NCBI GenBank assembly: GCA_945862035.1
Contig: CAMAXB010000044.1
Span: 1 to 13,855, forward strand
From: Opitutus sp. GAS368
GTDB lineage: Bacteria > Verrucomicrobiota > Verrucomicrobiia > Opitutales > Opitutaceae
DNA: 13,855 nucleotides
Direction: 5' to 3'
Both the position numbers and the translations under genes were made by a program. The notes beneath the pieces are model-generated. The model did not search any database and was not told where the DNA came from. It saw only the letters and a program-made list of their open reading frames with translations. Shown piece after piece: positions 1 through 7,915 of the stretch (its first letter is position 1; every line of letters begins with the position of its first letter).

Positions 1-1
1 C

Positions 2-1690
2 GGAGCGCGGGCCCTGGAGGCGATCGAGGAGAGTGAATTGGCGACCCTGATCGCCGAGGACCGTCTCGAGAGCGTGAAGGGCATCGGCGAGGCGCTGGCG
101 CAGAAGATCAGTGAATTGCACACGACGGGAAGGCTGGCCTTCCTCGAGACGTTGCAGGCGTCGATTGAGCCGGGGCTGGTCGCGATGCTCGAGATTCCCG
201 GGCTGGGACCGAAGAAGATCCGCGCCCTGCACGACAGGCTTGGTCTCACGACCATCGAGGCGCTGGCCGCGGCCTGTGCTGATGGGCGTCTGGCTGCGCT
301 GGAAGGCTTTGGCGAGAAGTCCGCACTGAAGATCGTGGAGGGCATCCGCAACCGCGAGGCCTATGGGAAGCGGCATCTCTGGTGGGAGGCCCACGAGGTG
401 GCGGCGCCAATCGTCGCCGGTCTGCGCAAGCTGCCCGCGGTGCAGCGGGCCGAGGCGGCGGGGAGCCTGCGGCGCGGGCTCGAGACGGTCGGCGATCTCG
501 ACTTCATCGTGGCGGCCTCGGACGTGGCGCCGGTGGTGGAGTGGTTCACCACGCAGCCTCACGTGAAGGAAGTCACCGCCCGCGGAGAGACCAAGGCGAG
601 CGTGCGCTTCGAAAGCGGCCTGCAGGCTGATCTGCGCATCGTTCCGGCGGGGCAGTTTGCCTTTGCGCTGCATCACTTCACCGGCTCCAAGGACCATAAT
701 GTCCAGCTGCGTCAGCGCGCTTTGTCGCGCGGCCACAGTTTGTCGGAGTGGGGACTCGTCCCGGCCGAAGGCGAGGGCACGGCCAAGGAAAAAGCGGAGC
801 GGAACCAGAGTCTCCCGGCCAAGGACGAGAAAGATCTATTCCGTCACCTCGGGCTGAATTTTATCCCGCCGGAACTGCGGGAAGGACTCGGGGAAATCGA
901 GGCGGCGGAGCAGGCGGAACTACCTCGCCTGGTCGAGGCCGCGGATCTGCGCGGTGCGTTTCATAATCACACGACGGCGAGCGATGGTCGGAACACGCTG
1001 GTCGAGATGACGGCTGCGGCGCAGGCGCTGGGCTGGGAATATCTCGGGATTGCCGATCATTCGAAGGCAAGTTTTCAGGCGAAAGGCTTGCACGAAGGCC
1101 GACTGGCGGCGCAGGTGCAGGAAATTCAGGCACTCAATGCGTCGGGGCGTTTCACGACGCATGTCTTTACCGGAATCGAGTGCGACATTCTTCCGGATGG
1201 ATCGCTTGATTTCGACGATGCGGTGCTGGCGACCCTGGACTACGTTGTGGTGTCCGTACACAGTGCGTTCACGCAGTCCGAGGCGGGCATGACGGCGCGC
1301 ATCATCCGCGCGATTGAGCATCCGCGGACCACGATGCTCGGCCATGCGACCGGCCGTCTGCTGCTCCGGCGCGAGGGTTATCGGGTGGATCTGGAGAAAG
1401 TCGTTGATGCGGCGATCGCGAACGAAGTGATCATCGAACTCAACGCGAGCCCGTGGCGGCTCGACCTCGATTGGCGTCACTGGCGCAAGGCGGCCGCGCG
1501 CGGCCTGCTTTGTGCGATCAACCCGGACGCGCACGAAACCGAGGGGCTCGCCCACGTCTCTGCCGGCCTGAATGTGGCGCGCAAGGGGTGGCTAACCAAG
1601 GAGCAGGTTTTCACGACGCGATCACTGGCCGACGTGAAGAAGTATTTTGCGAAGCGCGCATCCACCGGGCCTTTTTTACGGCCTCGTTGA
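2..1690 (+). CDS. polX: PolX-family DNA polymerase with C-terminal PHP domain, 5' partial
   Basis: Family X DNA polymerases fill short gaps during base-excision and end-joining repair; bacterial members add a PHP phosphoesterase domain that can act as a 3'-5' exonuclease or AP-site nuclease. The frame is open from base 2, and the residues before the TTG at 38 (ARALEAIEESELA) already look like the family's N-terminal helical region, so the real start lies upstream and probably only a few tens of residues are missing. In order: helix-hairpin-helix segments VKGIGEALAQKI, IPGLGPKKI and LEGFGEKSALKI; the palm motif GSLRRGLETVGDLDF (about 461-505) with two catalytic Asp in GDLD; a third Asp in QADLRIV (about 623-643); and FTGSKDHNVQLRQRA. 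The PHP domain begins near 944 with DLRGAFHNHTTASDG. All nine usual metal ligands are visible: HNH plus SDG, ADHS, GIECD, SVHS, GHATGR and NPDAH. Both activities therefore look intact. Family assignment is very secure. Confidence 0.95.
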   Translation, partial: GARALEAIEESELATLIAEDRLESVKGIGEALAQKISELHTTGRLAFLETLQASIEPGLVAMLEIPGLGPKKIRALHDRLGLTTIEALAAACADGRLAALEGFGEKSALKIVEGIRNREAYGKRHLWWEAHEVAAPIVAGLRKLPAVQRAEAAGSLRRGLETVGDLDFIVAASDVAPVVEWFTTQPHVKEVTARGETKASVRFESGLQADLRIVPAGQFAFALHHFTGSKDHNVQLRQRALSRGHSLSEWGLVPAEGEGTAKEKAERNQSLPAKDEKDLFRHLGLNFIPPELREGLGEIEAAEQAELPRLVEAADLRGAFHNHTTASDGRNTLVEMTAAAQALGWEYLGIADHSKASFQAKGLHEGRLAAQVQEIQALNASGRFTTHVFTGIECDILPDGSLDFDDAVLATLDYVVVSVHSAFTQSEAGMTARIIRAIEHPRTTMLGHATGRLLLRREGYRVDLEKVVDAAIANEVIIELNASPWRLDLDWRHWRKAAARGLLCAINPDAHETEGLAHVSAGLNVARKGWLTKEQVFTTRSLADVKKYFAKRASTGPFLRPR

Positions 1691-1769
1691 TCAGGCTCAC
1701 TCCGGGATAAAGGGTGAGGGCGGCGATTGACCGAAGGCAAACCGCTCCGGAGCGGACGCGGGACGCAGG

Positions 1770-2430
1770 CGGGTGGCATCGTGTAAGGGGCCATTCGGCG
1801 AGGGCTTTGAATTCCCGGACGGCGCGGCGCGGGTCCCAGGAGGTGACCTCGTCCGACTCCCGGATGGACGCCGCGAGCGGGGTCTGGTCGCAGAGATGAT
1901 TGATGATGCGGGCAATCCCGCGGCTGGCGCCGTGCAGGGAGTGGAGGGTCCAGCGGGTGAAAGGAGTACGCCCTGCGCCGCTAGCGAGCGTGAGCTGGTG
2001 CTCCCCATCGTGCTCGAGGTCGATCAGCGAGACCGGGTGGAGCTCGTAGTGAACCCAGCTGCGCTGGCGCAGCTCCCCTCGGGGGGCGGGATCTCGTTGA
2101 GCTCTGGCTGCCCCATCAGAACAACCTGCCGCAGCTTCTGCTTGTCGGTCTCCGGCTTGGGCCGCCGGCGGATCTGTGCGAGCACGGCGAAGGAGGGATT
2201 CTGGGCCTCGTCGATGATGAGGATGATGTCGCGCCCGCGGTTGATGCGTTCGAGCAGGACCCGCTTCACCTGGGCGACGAGGTCATTCTGGGTACGGGCG
2301 GGCTAGATTTCCTTAAGCCGGTGAGGATGGCCTTGAGCATTGGCGTCGCGGTGACGCGCGGGTTCAGGATCATTTCAGAGCGATTGTCCAGATTGCCGGC
2401 GGGCGCCGAAAGAGTCCGTCTGATTTTCCT
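1770..2430 (-). pseudogene. Decayed ExeA/GspA-type AAA ATPase remnant
   Basis: No intact gene lies between the polymerase and the divIC-like gene, but the minus strand carries pieces of one ATPase in three frames. From high to low coordinates they are: MILNPRVTATPMLKAILTGL (about 2370-2310); then, one frame over, QNDLVAQVKRVLLERINRG and DIILIIDEAQN (about 2300-2200, Walker B DEAQ) followed by LRQVVLMGQPELNEI (about 2135-2085, sensor-like GQPEL); then a third frame with ELRQRSWVHYELHPVSLIDL (about 2068-2009), and near 1915-1875 GIARIINHLCDQTPLAA. This order is that of ExeA/GspA-like AAA+ ATPases, which in secretion systems energise secretin assembly and also occur as transposition ATPases. A frameshift with an in-frame TAG sits near 2300, and another near the G/C run at 2080-2090. 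No Walker A P-loop was found. Boundaries are approximate. The family is fairly sure; its original role is not. Confidence 0.8.
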
Positions 2431-2447
2431 ACGGCGGCATTTACAAT
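2420..2447 (+). promoter_or_regulatory. Possible promoter for the divIC-like gene
   Basis: TACAAT at 2442-2447 matches the sigma-70 -10 consensus at five of six positions and lies 28 bases before the GTG at 2476. CTGATT at 2420-2425, 16 bases upstream, is a weak -35. It falls in the gap left by the decayed ATPase. This is a sequence match only; promoter rules in this lineage are not known to me. Confidence 0.3.
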
Positions 2448-2475
2448 CGAGCGCCGCCCCTTAGACACAAGGGAC

Positions 2476-2757
2476 GTGAAGCTCCGGCGTTTCATCATCA
2501 CCCTTTATCTCGTGCTCTTTGTCAGCCTTGCGGCGGGTGCGGGCGGCTTTTTCTGGCAGACCCGTGCCGAGTACAATCAGCTAAAGGACATGGAGGCAGC
2601 CAGTCGCTCGCGCCTCGCCCTTGCGGAGGAGCGTTTGCGCGACCAGCAGCGCATGCTGGAGCGCCTCCGTTCCGATCCGGCCTATGTGGAGATGGTGATC
2701 CGCCGCCGCATGGGCTACGCCAAGCCCGACGAGTTCATCTTTCGGTTTGAACCGTAG
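2476..2757 (+). CDS. divIC: DivIC/FtsB-type septum formation initiator protein
   Basis: Predicted small bitopic membrane protein of 93 residues. Proteins of this family join FtsL-like and FtsQ/DivIB-like partners at the division septum and help activate septal peptidoglycan synthesis. Visible parts: a short basic cytoplasmic start (MKLRR), one membrane segment at about residues 6-27, a coiled-coil-like charged stretch at about 32-66, and the family's C-terminal signature DPAYVEMVIRRRMGYAKPDE (67-86), similar to the FtsB/DivIC pattern of DP, an aromatic, arginines, G and a PGE-like turn. The start chosen is GTG at 2476; a purine-rich AAGGGA lies only one base upstream, too close for a standard ribosome site, but no better start keeps the membrane segment. 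The gene upstream is dead; the next gene begins 81 bases downstream on the same strand. Confidence 0.88.
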   Translation: MKLRRFIITLYLVLFVSLAAGAGGFFWQTRAEYNQLKDMEAASRSRLALAEERLRDQQRMLERLRSDPAYVEMVIRRRMGYAKPDEFIFRFEP

Positions 2758-2838
2758 GGCATTTCCCGTCCTCCCGCGCTCGTGGAAAATTGAAATTGCG
2801 GGCGTCTGCGGTCGGAGGCTGAATCATCGCTTTTCCCC

Positions 2839-4248
2839 ATGTCATCGATCGTTGAGCGATTCCAGCAAGCAGGTCAGGGACAGGTCTTCGCCTTCCTTTC
2901 CCAGTTGTCACCGGAGGCGCAGCGCACGCTGCAGGCCGAGGCGGCGGAGATCGATTTGGCCGAGATCGCGGGTCTGACGCGGTCGTTGCTCGGTCCGGGC
3001 GGTGCGGCGGCGGCAAACCTGAACGGGCTGGAGCCGACGCCCTACGAGGCCCGACCGGAAAATGGTGGCCGTGGCGCCTCCTGGAGTGAGGCCAAGTCCG
3101 TGGGTGAGAGTGCTCTTCGCGGTGGCCGGGTGGCGGCCTTTACCGTGGCGGGAGGTCAGGGGACGCGGCTTGGCTATGACGGCCCCAAGGGCACATTTCC
3201 CGTGACGCCCTTGCGGCAGAAGACTCTTTTCCAGGTCTTCGCGGAGAAGATCAGGGCGACCGGTCTGCGCTATGGACGCCCGATTCCCTGGTACATCATG
3301 ACGAGTAACCAGAACCACGCGGCGACTGAGGCGTTTTTTGCCGAGCATCGCTGGTTTGGGCTCGATCGCGGGCGCGTGCACCTCTTCCGCCAGGGCCGGA
3401 TGCCGGCGGTGGACTTCACCGGGCGAATCCTGCTTGAGACCCCCGGATCGATTGCACTTTCACCCGACGGGCACGGCGGTTCGCTGCGGGCGCTCGAGCG
3501 GAGCGGAGCGATTGCGCAGATGAAGGCCGACGGTGTCGACACCATCAGCTACTTCCAAGTCGACAATCCGCTCGTCCGTTGCGTCGATCCGACGTTCATC
3601 GGGTGGCATATTCGCGGCCGGTCCGAGGTGAGCTCGAAGATGGTGCCGAAGGCCTATGCGGAGGAGAAGGTCGGCCTCTTTTGCCGGCAGGGCGGCAAGA
3701 CGGTGGTGGTTGAGTACTCGGACCTGCCGATGGAGCGCCAGCGCGAGATTGATCCGGTGAGCGGGCGCCTGCGTTTCCTCGCGGGCAGCATCGCGATTCA
3801 TGTGCTGGATCGCGAGTTCGTGCACCGGGTCGCCACGGGTGGCGCCGATGTGGCGCTGCCCTTTCACCGCGCGGACAAGAAGATCGCGACGGTTGACGCG
3901 GCCGGTGCGCCGGTCTGGCCGGAGAAGCCCAATGGAGTCAAGTTCGAGCTATTTGTTTTCGATGCCCTGCCCTTTGCGCGCAATCCGCTGGTGATCGAAA
4001 CCCGCCGGGAGGACGATTTCGCCCCGGTGAAGAACGCCGATGGGCTCGATTCGCCGGTCACCTGCCGCGAGGCGCAGGTGGCGCAGTTTGGTCGCTGGCT
4101 GGCCGCCAACGGGGCCGCGCTACCCGCGGGTCCGTTGCCGGCGATTGAGGTGTCGCCGAGCTTTGGATACGACGAGGATTCCTTTGCGGACAGCTGGCGG
4201 CAGCGGCACCCGAAGCCGGTTGTCGCCCCCGGCCTTTACCTCGACTAG
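2839..4248 (+). CDS. UAP1-like UDP-N-acetylhexosamine / UDP-sugar pyrophosphorylase
   Basis: A 469-residue nucleotidyltransferase of the UDPGP type-1 family, expected to make a UDP-sugar and pyrophosphate from UTP and a sugar 1-phosphate in the cytoplasm. The nucleotide-binding signature AGGQGTRLGYDGPKG (residues 104-118) is the UAP1 (UDP-GlcNAc pyrophosphorylase) form rather than the UGP2 form. Further family blocks are MTSNQNHAAT (154-163), SPDGHGGS (208-215), QVDNPL (240-245), KMVPKAYAEEKVG (267-279) and VVEYSDL (290-296). The first 100 residues are a helical lead-in, as in eukaryotic UAP1, and the length is close to eukaryotic members. There is no GlmU-type left-handed helix acetyltransferase domain. 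The mutase gene starts 14 bases downstream, so the two are probably one operon. The ATG at 2839 is preceded by a pyrimidine tract (CTTTTCCCC) and no Shine-Dalgarno. The exact sugar (GlcNAc, GalNAc or glucose) cannot be settled from sequence. Confidence 0.88.
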   Translation: MSSIVERFQQAGQGQVFAFLSQLSPEAQRTLQAEAAEIDLAEIAGLTRSLLGPGGAAAANLNGLEPTPYEARPENGGRGASWSEAKSVGESALRGGRVAAFTVAGGQGTRLGYDGPKGTFPVTPLRQKTLFQVFAEKIRATGLRYGRPIPWYIMTSNQNHAATEAFFAEHRWFGLDRGRVHLFRQGRMPAVDFTGRILLETPGSIALSPDGHGGSLRALERSGAIAQMKADGVDTISYFQVDNPLVRCVDPTFIGWHIRGRSEVSSKMVPKAYAEEKVGLFCRQGGKTVVVEYSDLPMERQREIDPVSGRLRFLAGSIAIHVLDREFVHRVATGGADVALPFHRADKKIATVDAAGAPVWPEKPNGVKFELFVFDALPFARNPLVIETRREDDFAPVKNADGLDSPVTCREAQVAQFGRWLAANGAALPAGPLPAIEVSPSFGYDEDSFADSWRQRHPKPVVAPGLYLD

Positions 4249-4262
4249 GCCTTTCCCTTTCC

Positions 4263-6227
4263 ATGACGACCCTCCAGAAAATCACCGCCGCCGGGCAGGC
4301 TGGTCAGCTGCTCCCGAGCACCGTCGAGAATCTCAGCACCTGGCTTGGCGCCGGGCTACCGCCGTGGTTTGGCGCGAGCGTGGACGAGCTGGTGGCCAAT
4401 GCCGCCTGGGGTGAATTGAATGACCGGTTTTACCGCTACCTTGAGTTTGGCACCGGGGGGATGCGCGGGCGCACGATCGGAGTCGTGAGCACGCAGTCAG
4501 AACAGGGATCGGCCCCCGGACCGCAGGGGGCTCCTGCTTACGCGGCAGCGGGCAGCAATGTGCTCAACGATTTCACGTTGCTGCGGGCGGTGATCGGGCT
4601 GTACCGCTACGTCCATCGTCATCTGCGGCAGGCGACTCGCTACGACGTCCCCAAGATCGTGATTGCGCACGACGTCCGCCACTTTTCCCGCCACTTCTGC
4701 GAACTGGCCGCCTCGGCTTGGACCCGCTTGGGCGGGGTCGCCTTCATCTTCGAAGGACCACGTTCCACGCCCCAGTTGAGCTACAGCGTGCGGTGGCTCA
4801 AGGCGCACTGCGGCGTCGTGATCACCGCCAGCCACAATCCGCCGCACGACAACGGCTTCAAGGCTTACTTTGAGGATGGGGCCCAGGTCGTATCCCCGCA
4901 CGACACCGGCATTGTGGCCGAGGTCAATGCGGTGCCGCTGGCGGAGCTCAGCGCCTTCCTGGAAAAGGACCTGTCGCGGGTTGTCACGCTCGGCCGCCCC
5001 GCTGACGACGCCTACCTCAACGTCGCAGCTCAGGCGGCGATTGATCCCGAGGTCTTCCGGAAAGCGAAGCTGCGCATCGCCTTTACCTCCATTCATGGCA
5101 CGGGCGGCGTCGCCAGCCTGCCGCTCCTGCTCCACGCCGGTTGCGAAGTGCGTCAGGTCGCGTCGCAGGTGGCCTTTGACGCGCGTTTTCCCACGGTGAA
5201 GTCGCCCAATCCGGAGAACGCCGAGGCGCTCTCGTTGGCGGTGGCGCTCGCCGAAAGGGAGGGACTTGATCTAGTGATGGCAACGGATCCGGACGGTGAC
5301 CGCATGGGCTGTGCGGTGCGTAATGTCGCGGGCCGGATGGAGCTCTTGACGGGGAATCAGATCGGCGCGCTGCTGGCTGACTATCGCCTCATGAAACTCA
5401 AGGAGCGGGGGGTACTGCCCGCTGGCGGCTCTGCGCATGCGGCAATCATCAAGACTTTTGTTACAACCCCTCTGCAAGATGCCATCGGCAAGGCACATGG
5501 CGTGAAGGTCATCAACACCCTGACCGGATTCAAGTGGATCGCCGCCAAGATCAAGGGCTATGAGGAACGGCTCAAGACCGCGCTGCTCAAGGATCCGGGT
5601 GTGGCTATCGACTACGATGCGACTCCGCTGCCGGCCCGGACGCAGCTGCTGCTCGAGCACAGCACGTTCTATGTTTTCGGGACCGAGGAGAGCTACGGCT
5701 ATTTGCCCAATGACCAGCTGCGCGACAAGGACGGCAATGCGGCCTGCCTCATGTTCGCCGAGCTCTGCGCCTGGGTGAAGAGTCGCGGCCTCACGGTGCC
5801 GCAGCAGCTGGACGCGCTCTATCTGCAGCATGGAGTTTTCCTCGAGGGCACGATCAACCTTTACTACGAAGGCGCGACCGGTGCGGCGAAGATCAAGCGC
5901 ATCCTCGAAACCTACCGGAGCGCGCCGCCCACGGCATTTGGCGATGTGACGGTGTCCAAGTTCGAGGATTTCGGCCGCATGGATATCCACGATGCGGACG
6001 GGGATCTGATCCCTCGCCAGGATCTCTACTTTGTCAGGCTGGCCAATGGCTACAGCTTTGCCGCACGCGGCTCGGGGACCGAGCCGAAGATGAAGTTTTA
6101 CGTGTTCGCGTCCGCCCCGGTGCAGACCGCGGGCGAACTCGGCGCGGTCAAGGTGGCCGTTACGGCGGAGCTCGACCGCATCAAGGGCCTGATCGAGGCC
6201 GACGCGAAGCGCCGGGCGGAAGGCTGA
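4263..6227 (+). CDS. Phosphohexomutase (phosphoglucomutase/phosphomannomutase family)
   Basis: A 654-residue alpha-D-phosphohexomutase that interconverts hexose 6-phosphate and 1-phosphate. The four family signatures are present in order: active-site phosphoserine loop ITASHNPPHDNGFK (187-200, Ser190); Mg-binding loop ATDPDGDRMG (340-349); sugar-binding loop GTEESYGYL (473-481); and phosphate-binding loop ARGSGTEPKMKFYV (601-614). The N-terminal GTGGMRGRTIG (63-73) is also typical. At 654 residues it is longer than the common proteins of about 450 and nearer the long PgcA/PGM2-like forms; a low-complexity Gly/Pro/Ala stretch at about 78-98 adds length. It follows the pyrophosphorylase by 14 bases, so its sugar 1-phosphate product could feed that enzyme directly. 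The ATG at 4263 has only pyrimidines (CCTTTCCCTTTCC) before it. Preference among glucose, mannose and hexosamine phosphates is not readable. Confidence 0.92.
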   Translation: MTTLQKITAAGQAGQLLPSTVENLSTWLGAGLPPWFGASVDELVANAAWGELNDRFYRYLEFGTGGMRGRTIGVVSTQSEQGSAPGPQGAPAYAAAGSNVLNDFTLLRAVIGLYRYVHRHLRQATRYDVPKIVIAHDVRHFSRHFCELAASAWTRLGGVAFIFEGPRSTPQLSYSVRWLKAHCGVVITASHNPPHDNGFKAYFEDGAQVVSPHDTGIVAEVNAVPLAELSAFLEKDLSRVVTLGRPADDAYLNVAAQAAIDPEVFRKAKLRIAFTSIHGTGGVASLPLLLHAGCEVRQVASQVAFDARFPTVKSPNPENAEALSLAVALAEREGLDLVMATDPDGDRMGCAVRNVAGRMELLTGNQIGALLADYRLMKLKERGVLPAGGSAHAAIIKTFVTTPLQDAIGKAHGVKVINTLTGFKWIAAKIKGYEERLKTALLKDPGVAIDYDATPLPARTQLLLEHSTFYVFGTEESYGYLPNDQLRDKDGNAACLMFAELCAWVKSRGLTVPQQLDALYLQHGVFLEGTINLYYEGATGAAKIKRILETYRSAPPTAFGDVTVSKFEDFGRMDIHDADGDLIPRQDLYFVRLANGYSFAARGSGTEPKMKFYVFASAPVQTAGELGAVKVAVTAELDRIKGLIEADAKRRAEG

Positions 6228-6237
6228 GGCGGCTAAG

Positions 6238-6306
6238 GTAGCCGGCCTCGCTGAGGCCGGTCCGTGAAGGAACAATTCTCGGACCGGGGTCAGCGACCCC
6301 GGCTAC
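6238..6306. repeat. REP/BIME-like pair of inverted hairpins with GTAG feet
   Basis: Two short hairpins lie head to head between the convergent mutase and peptidase genes. On the plus strand GTAG (6238-6241) leads into the stem CCGGCCTC (6242-6249), loop GCT, and GAGGCCGG (6253-6260). On the minus strand GTAG (complement of 6303-6306) leads into CCGGGGTC, loop GCT, and GACCCCGG (6302-6284). Outside the stems, GTCCG (6260-6264) and CGGAC (6280-6284) also mirror each other. The inner stem differs (GGCCTC versus GGGGTC) but is paired perfectly in each copy. A GTAG tetranucleotide at the 5' foot of a hairpin is the hallmark of REP elements mobilised by RAYT (TnpA-REP) transposases, and paired inverted REPs form BIMEs. 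The hairpins could also end transcripts or block read-through in both directions, although neither has a T-tract. Confidence 0.82.
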
Positions 6307-6318
6307 ATTACCCTTCCT

Positions 6319-7737
6319 TTATTTTGTCGCGGCCAGGTCGACGACGACGTCGAACGTGAAGCGAACGAATTTATAGAGCTCCGCCTCGATGATGCGTTCC
6401 TGATCGCTGTGGGCACCGTAGCCCTTGGGGCCGTCCTCGATGTCGATACCCGGGCCAATTCCGAAGCTCGGCACGCCCTTGCTGCGGAGGAAGGCCATGT
6501 CCGTGGCCCCGGTGCTCATGGTCGGGATGGTGATCACGTTGTAGTGGCGCAGGATCGCGGCCTCGACGGCCTTGAAGGCCTCGGAGTCGAGCGGGGAGGG
6601 CGGGGCGCCCGGCCGCGTGTGTCCGGTGCCGACCACGACCTCGACGGCGGGGTCGTTGATGACCTGACGCAGCTGCTCGATGAATCGTGGCATCTCCTCG
6701 TCCGGCAGGGCGCGGACATCAAGCGTGGCTTCCACCTCGGAGGGGATAACGTTCACGCGCAGGCCACCCTGAATCATGTTTGGGGAAATGGAGGTGCGCA
6801 GCGTGGAGTGCAGGCGCGGCTCGTTGACGGCGAAGTACTCCTGAGCCGCGTTGGTCTCATCGCCGGCAAGAACCGCCCGATAACGGGCGGCGGCCTCGGG
6901 TTCGCTGATGGAGGCGAGCCGTTCGAAGAAGGCCCGGGTGGTCTCGTTCAGGCGCATCGGAGTCTGCCACTCGGCTACCTTGGCGATGGCCTGGGCCAGA
7001 TGGACCACCGCGTTCGAGCGGAGGGGCACGGAACCGTGGCCGGCGACGCCGCGCGCAACGAGCCTGATCCGGTTGGGAATCTTTTCGGTCGTCTGGACGC
7101 TGCCATACTGGACCTTCCCTCTGGAGCGAACCATGCTCCCGCCCTCAGCGAGGCAGAACTCGGCCTCGATCGCGGACCAGTGCTGGTTGACCAGGAATTC
7201 AATGCCGTACTGGACATTCCCCTCCTCGCCCGCCTCGGCGAGAAAGATCACGTCACGATCGAGGGCAACGCCTGAGCGCTTCAGCTGCAGCATGACCATG
7301 AGTTTGGCGACGACGTTGTCCTTGTCGTCCACGGTGCCGCGGCCGTAAATATAGCCGTCCTCGCGGTGGGCGGAAAACGGTCCATGCTTCCACTTGGCGG
7401 GGTCGACATTGACCGTATCGGTGTGGGCCATGAGGAGTAGCGGTTTCTTGGAACCGTTGCCCTTGAGGCGGGCCACCACGTTGGGGCGGTTGGGGTCCTT
7501 CCAAAGTAGCTGAACCTCGATCCCCTCCTGCTCAAGCACCTGCTTGAGGTACTCGGCGACCGGTTTTTCGACGCCCGGTGGATCGCTTGTGTCCATGCGA
7601 ACAATGGTCTGGAAGTGTCGCAGAGTTTCCTCGTCGATGGCCGGCCAATTGGGGGTGGCAGCCGAGGCCGGGACAAGGGTGACGGCGAGGGCCAGCAGGG
7701 CGAACCGCACGGAGCGAGGCAAGGAATTCAGGATCAT
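6319..7737 (-). CDS. Secreted M20-family metallopeptidase
   Basis: A 472-residue zinc peptidase of the M20 family (carboxypeptidase/dipeptidase group), probably exported and active on peptides in the periplasm or outside. The ATG at 7737 gives a signal peptide: MILNSLPRSVR, a hydrophobic core (FALLALAVTLV), then PASA before ATPN at about residue 26. Catalytic parts: MAHTDTV (103-109; metal His105 and Asp107), YGRGTVDDKDN (131-141; bridging Asp137), AEAGEEGN (167-174; general-base and metal Glu), LAEGG (196-200; metal Glu), GHGSVP (233-238; dimerisation-domain His) and YGAHSDQERI near the C-terminus, which supplies the last metal His. All expected ligands are present. The frame stays open further upstream, but that extension is Pro/Arg-rich and would run into the divergent gene. 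The neighbouring peptide-binding lipoprotein suggests a shared role in peptide use. Substrate is unknown. Confidence 0.9.
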   Translation of the reverse strand: MILNSLPRSVRFALLALAVTLVPASAATPNWPAIDEETLRHFQTIVRMDTSDPPGVEKPVAEYLKQVLEQEGIEVQLLWKDPNRPNVVARLKGNGSKKPLLLMAHTDTVNVDPAKWKHGPFSAHREDGYIYGRGTVDDKDNVVAKLMVMLQLKRSGVALDRDVIFLAEAGEEGNVQYGIEFLVNQHWSAIEAEFCLAEGGSMVRSRGKVQYGSVQTTEKIPNRIRLVARGVAGHGSVPLRSNAVVHLAQAIAKVAEWQTPMRLNETTRAFFERLASISEPEAAARYRAVLAGDETNAAQEYFAVNEPRLHSTLRTSISPNMIQGGLRVNVIPSEVEATLDVRALPDEEMPRFIEQLRQVINDPAVEVVVGTGHTRPGAPPSPLDSEAFKAVEAAILRHYNVITIPTMSTGATDMAFLRSKGVPSFGIGPGIDIEDGPKGYGAHSDQERIIEAELYKFVRFTFDVVVDLAATK

Positions 7738-7915
7738 GGAGGAGGATGAGGTGGCAACCGGTTGCGGAGCTCCGATCAGGAAACGTGCCCGCATACTTAA
7801 CGCTGGGGAAAAGCGGGGCGGGAGGCAATCCTGGTTCGAAGCGCGTGGGCGGGAGCCGGACATCGCGACTTGCAGGCAGGGTAGGATCCCCCATTTTCCC
7901 CTGTACCCCTTCCTC
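7738..7915. promoter_or_regulatory. Divergent intergenic region of the peptidase and peptide-binding genes
   Basis: This 178-base gap must hold the start signals of both divergent genes. It includes an AT-rich patch (CATACTTAAC, 7792-7801), but I see no convincing -35/-10 pair on either strand. No clear operator palindrome and no Shine-Dalgarno motif is seen before either ATG; both are preceded by pyrimidines. Confidence 0.4.

Noticed and set aside
1773..2306. A 177-codon plus-strand frame in the gap after polX
   Set aside because: No recognisable motif; it lies opposite the ExeA-like relic, whose motifs on the minus strand explain the region better.
7544..7915. N-terminal extension of the oppA-like frame upstream of 7916
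   Set aside because: It would overlap the start of the M20 peptidase and put 124 non-conserved residues ahead of a good lipoprotein signal.
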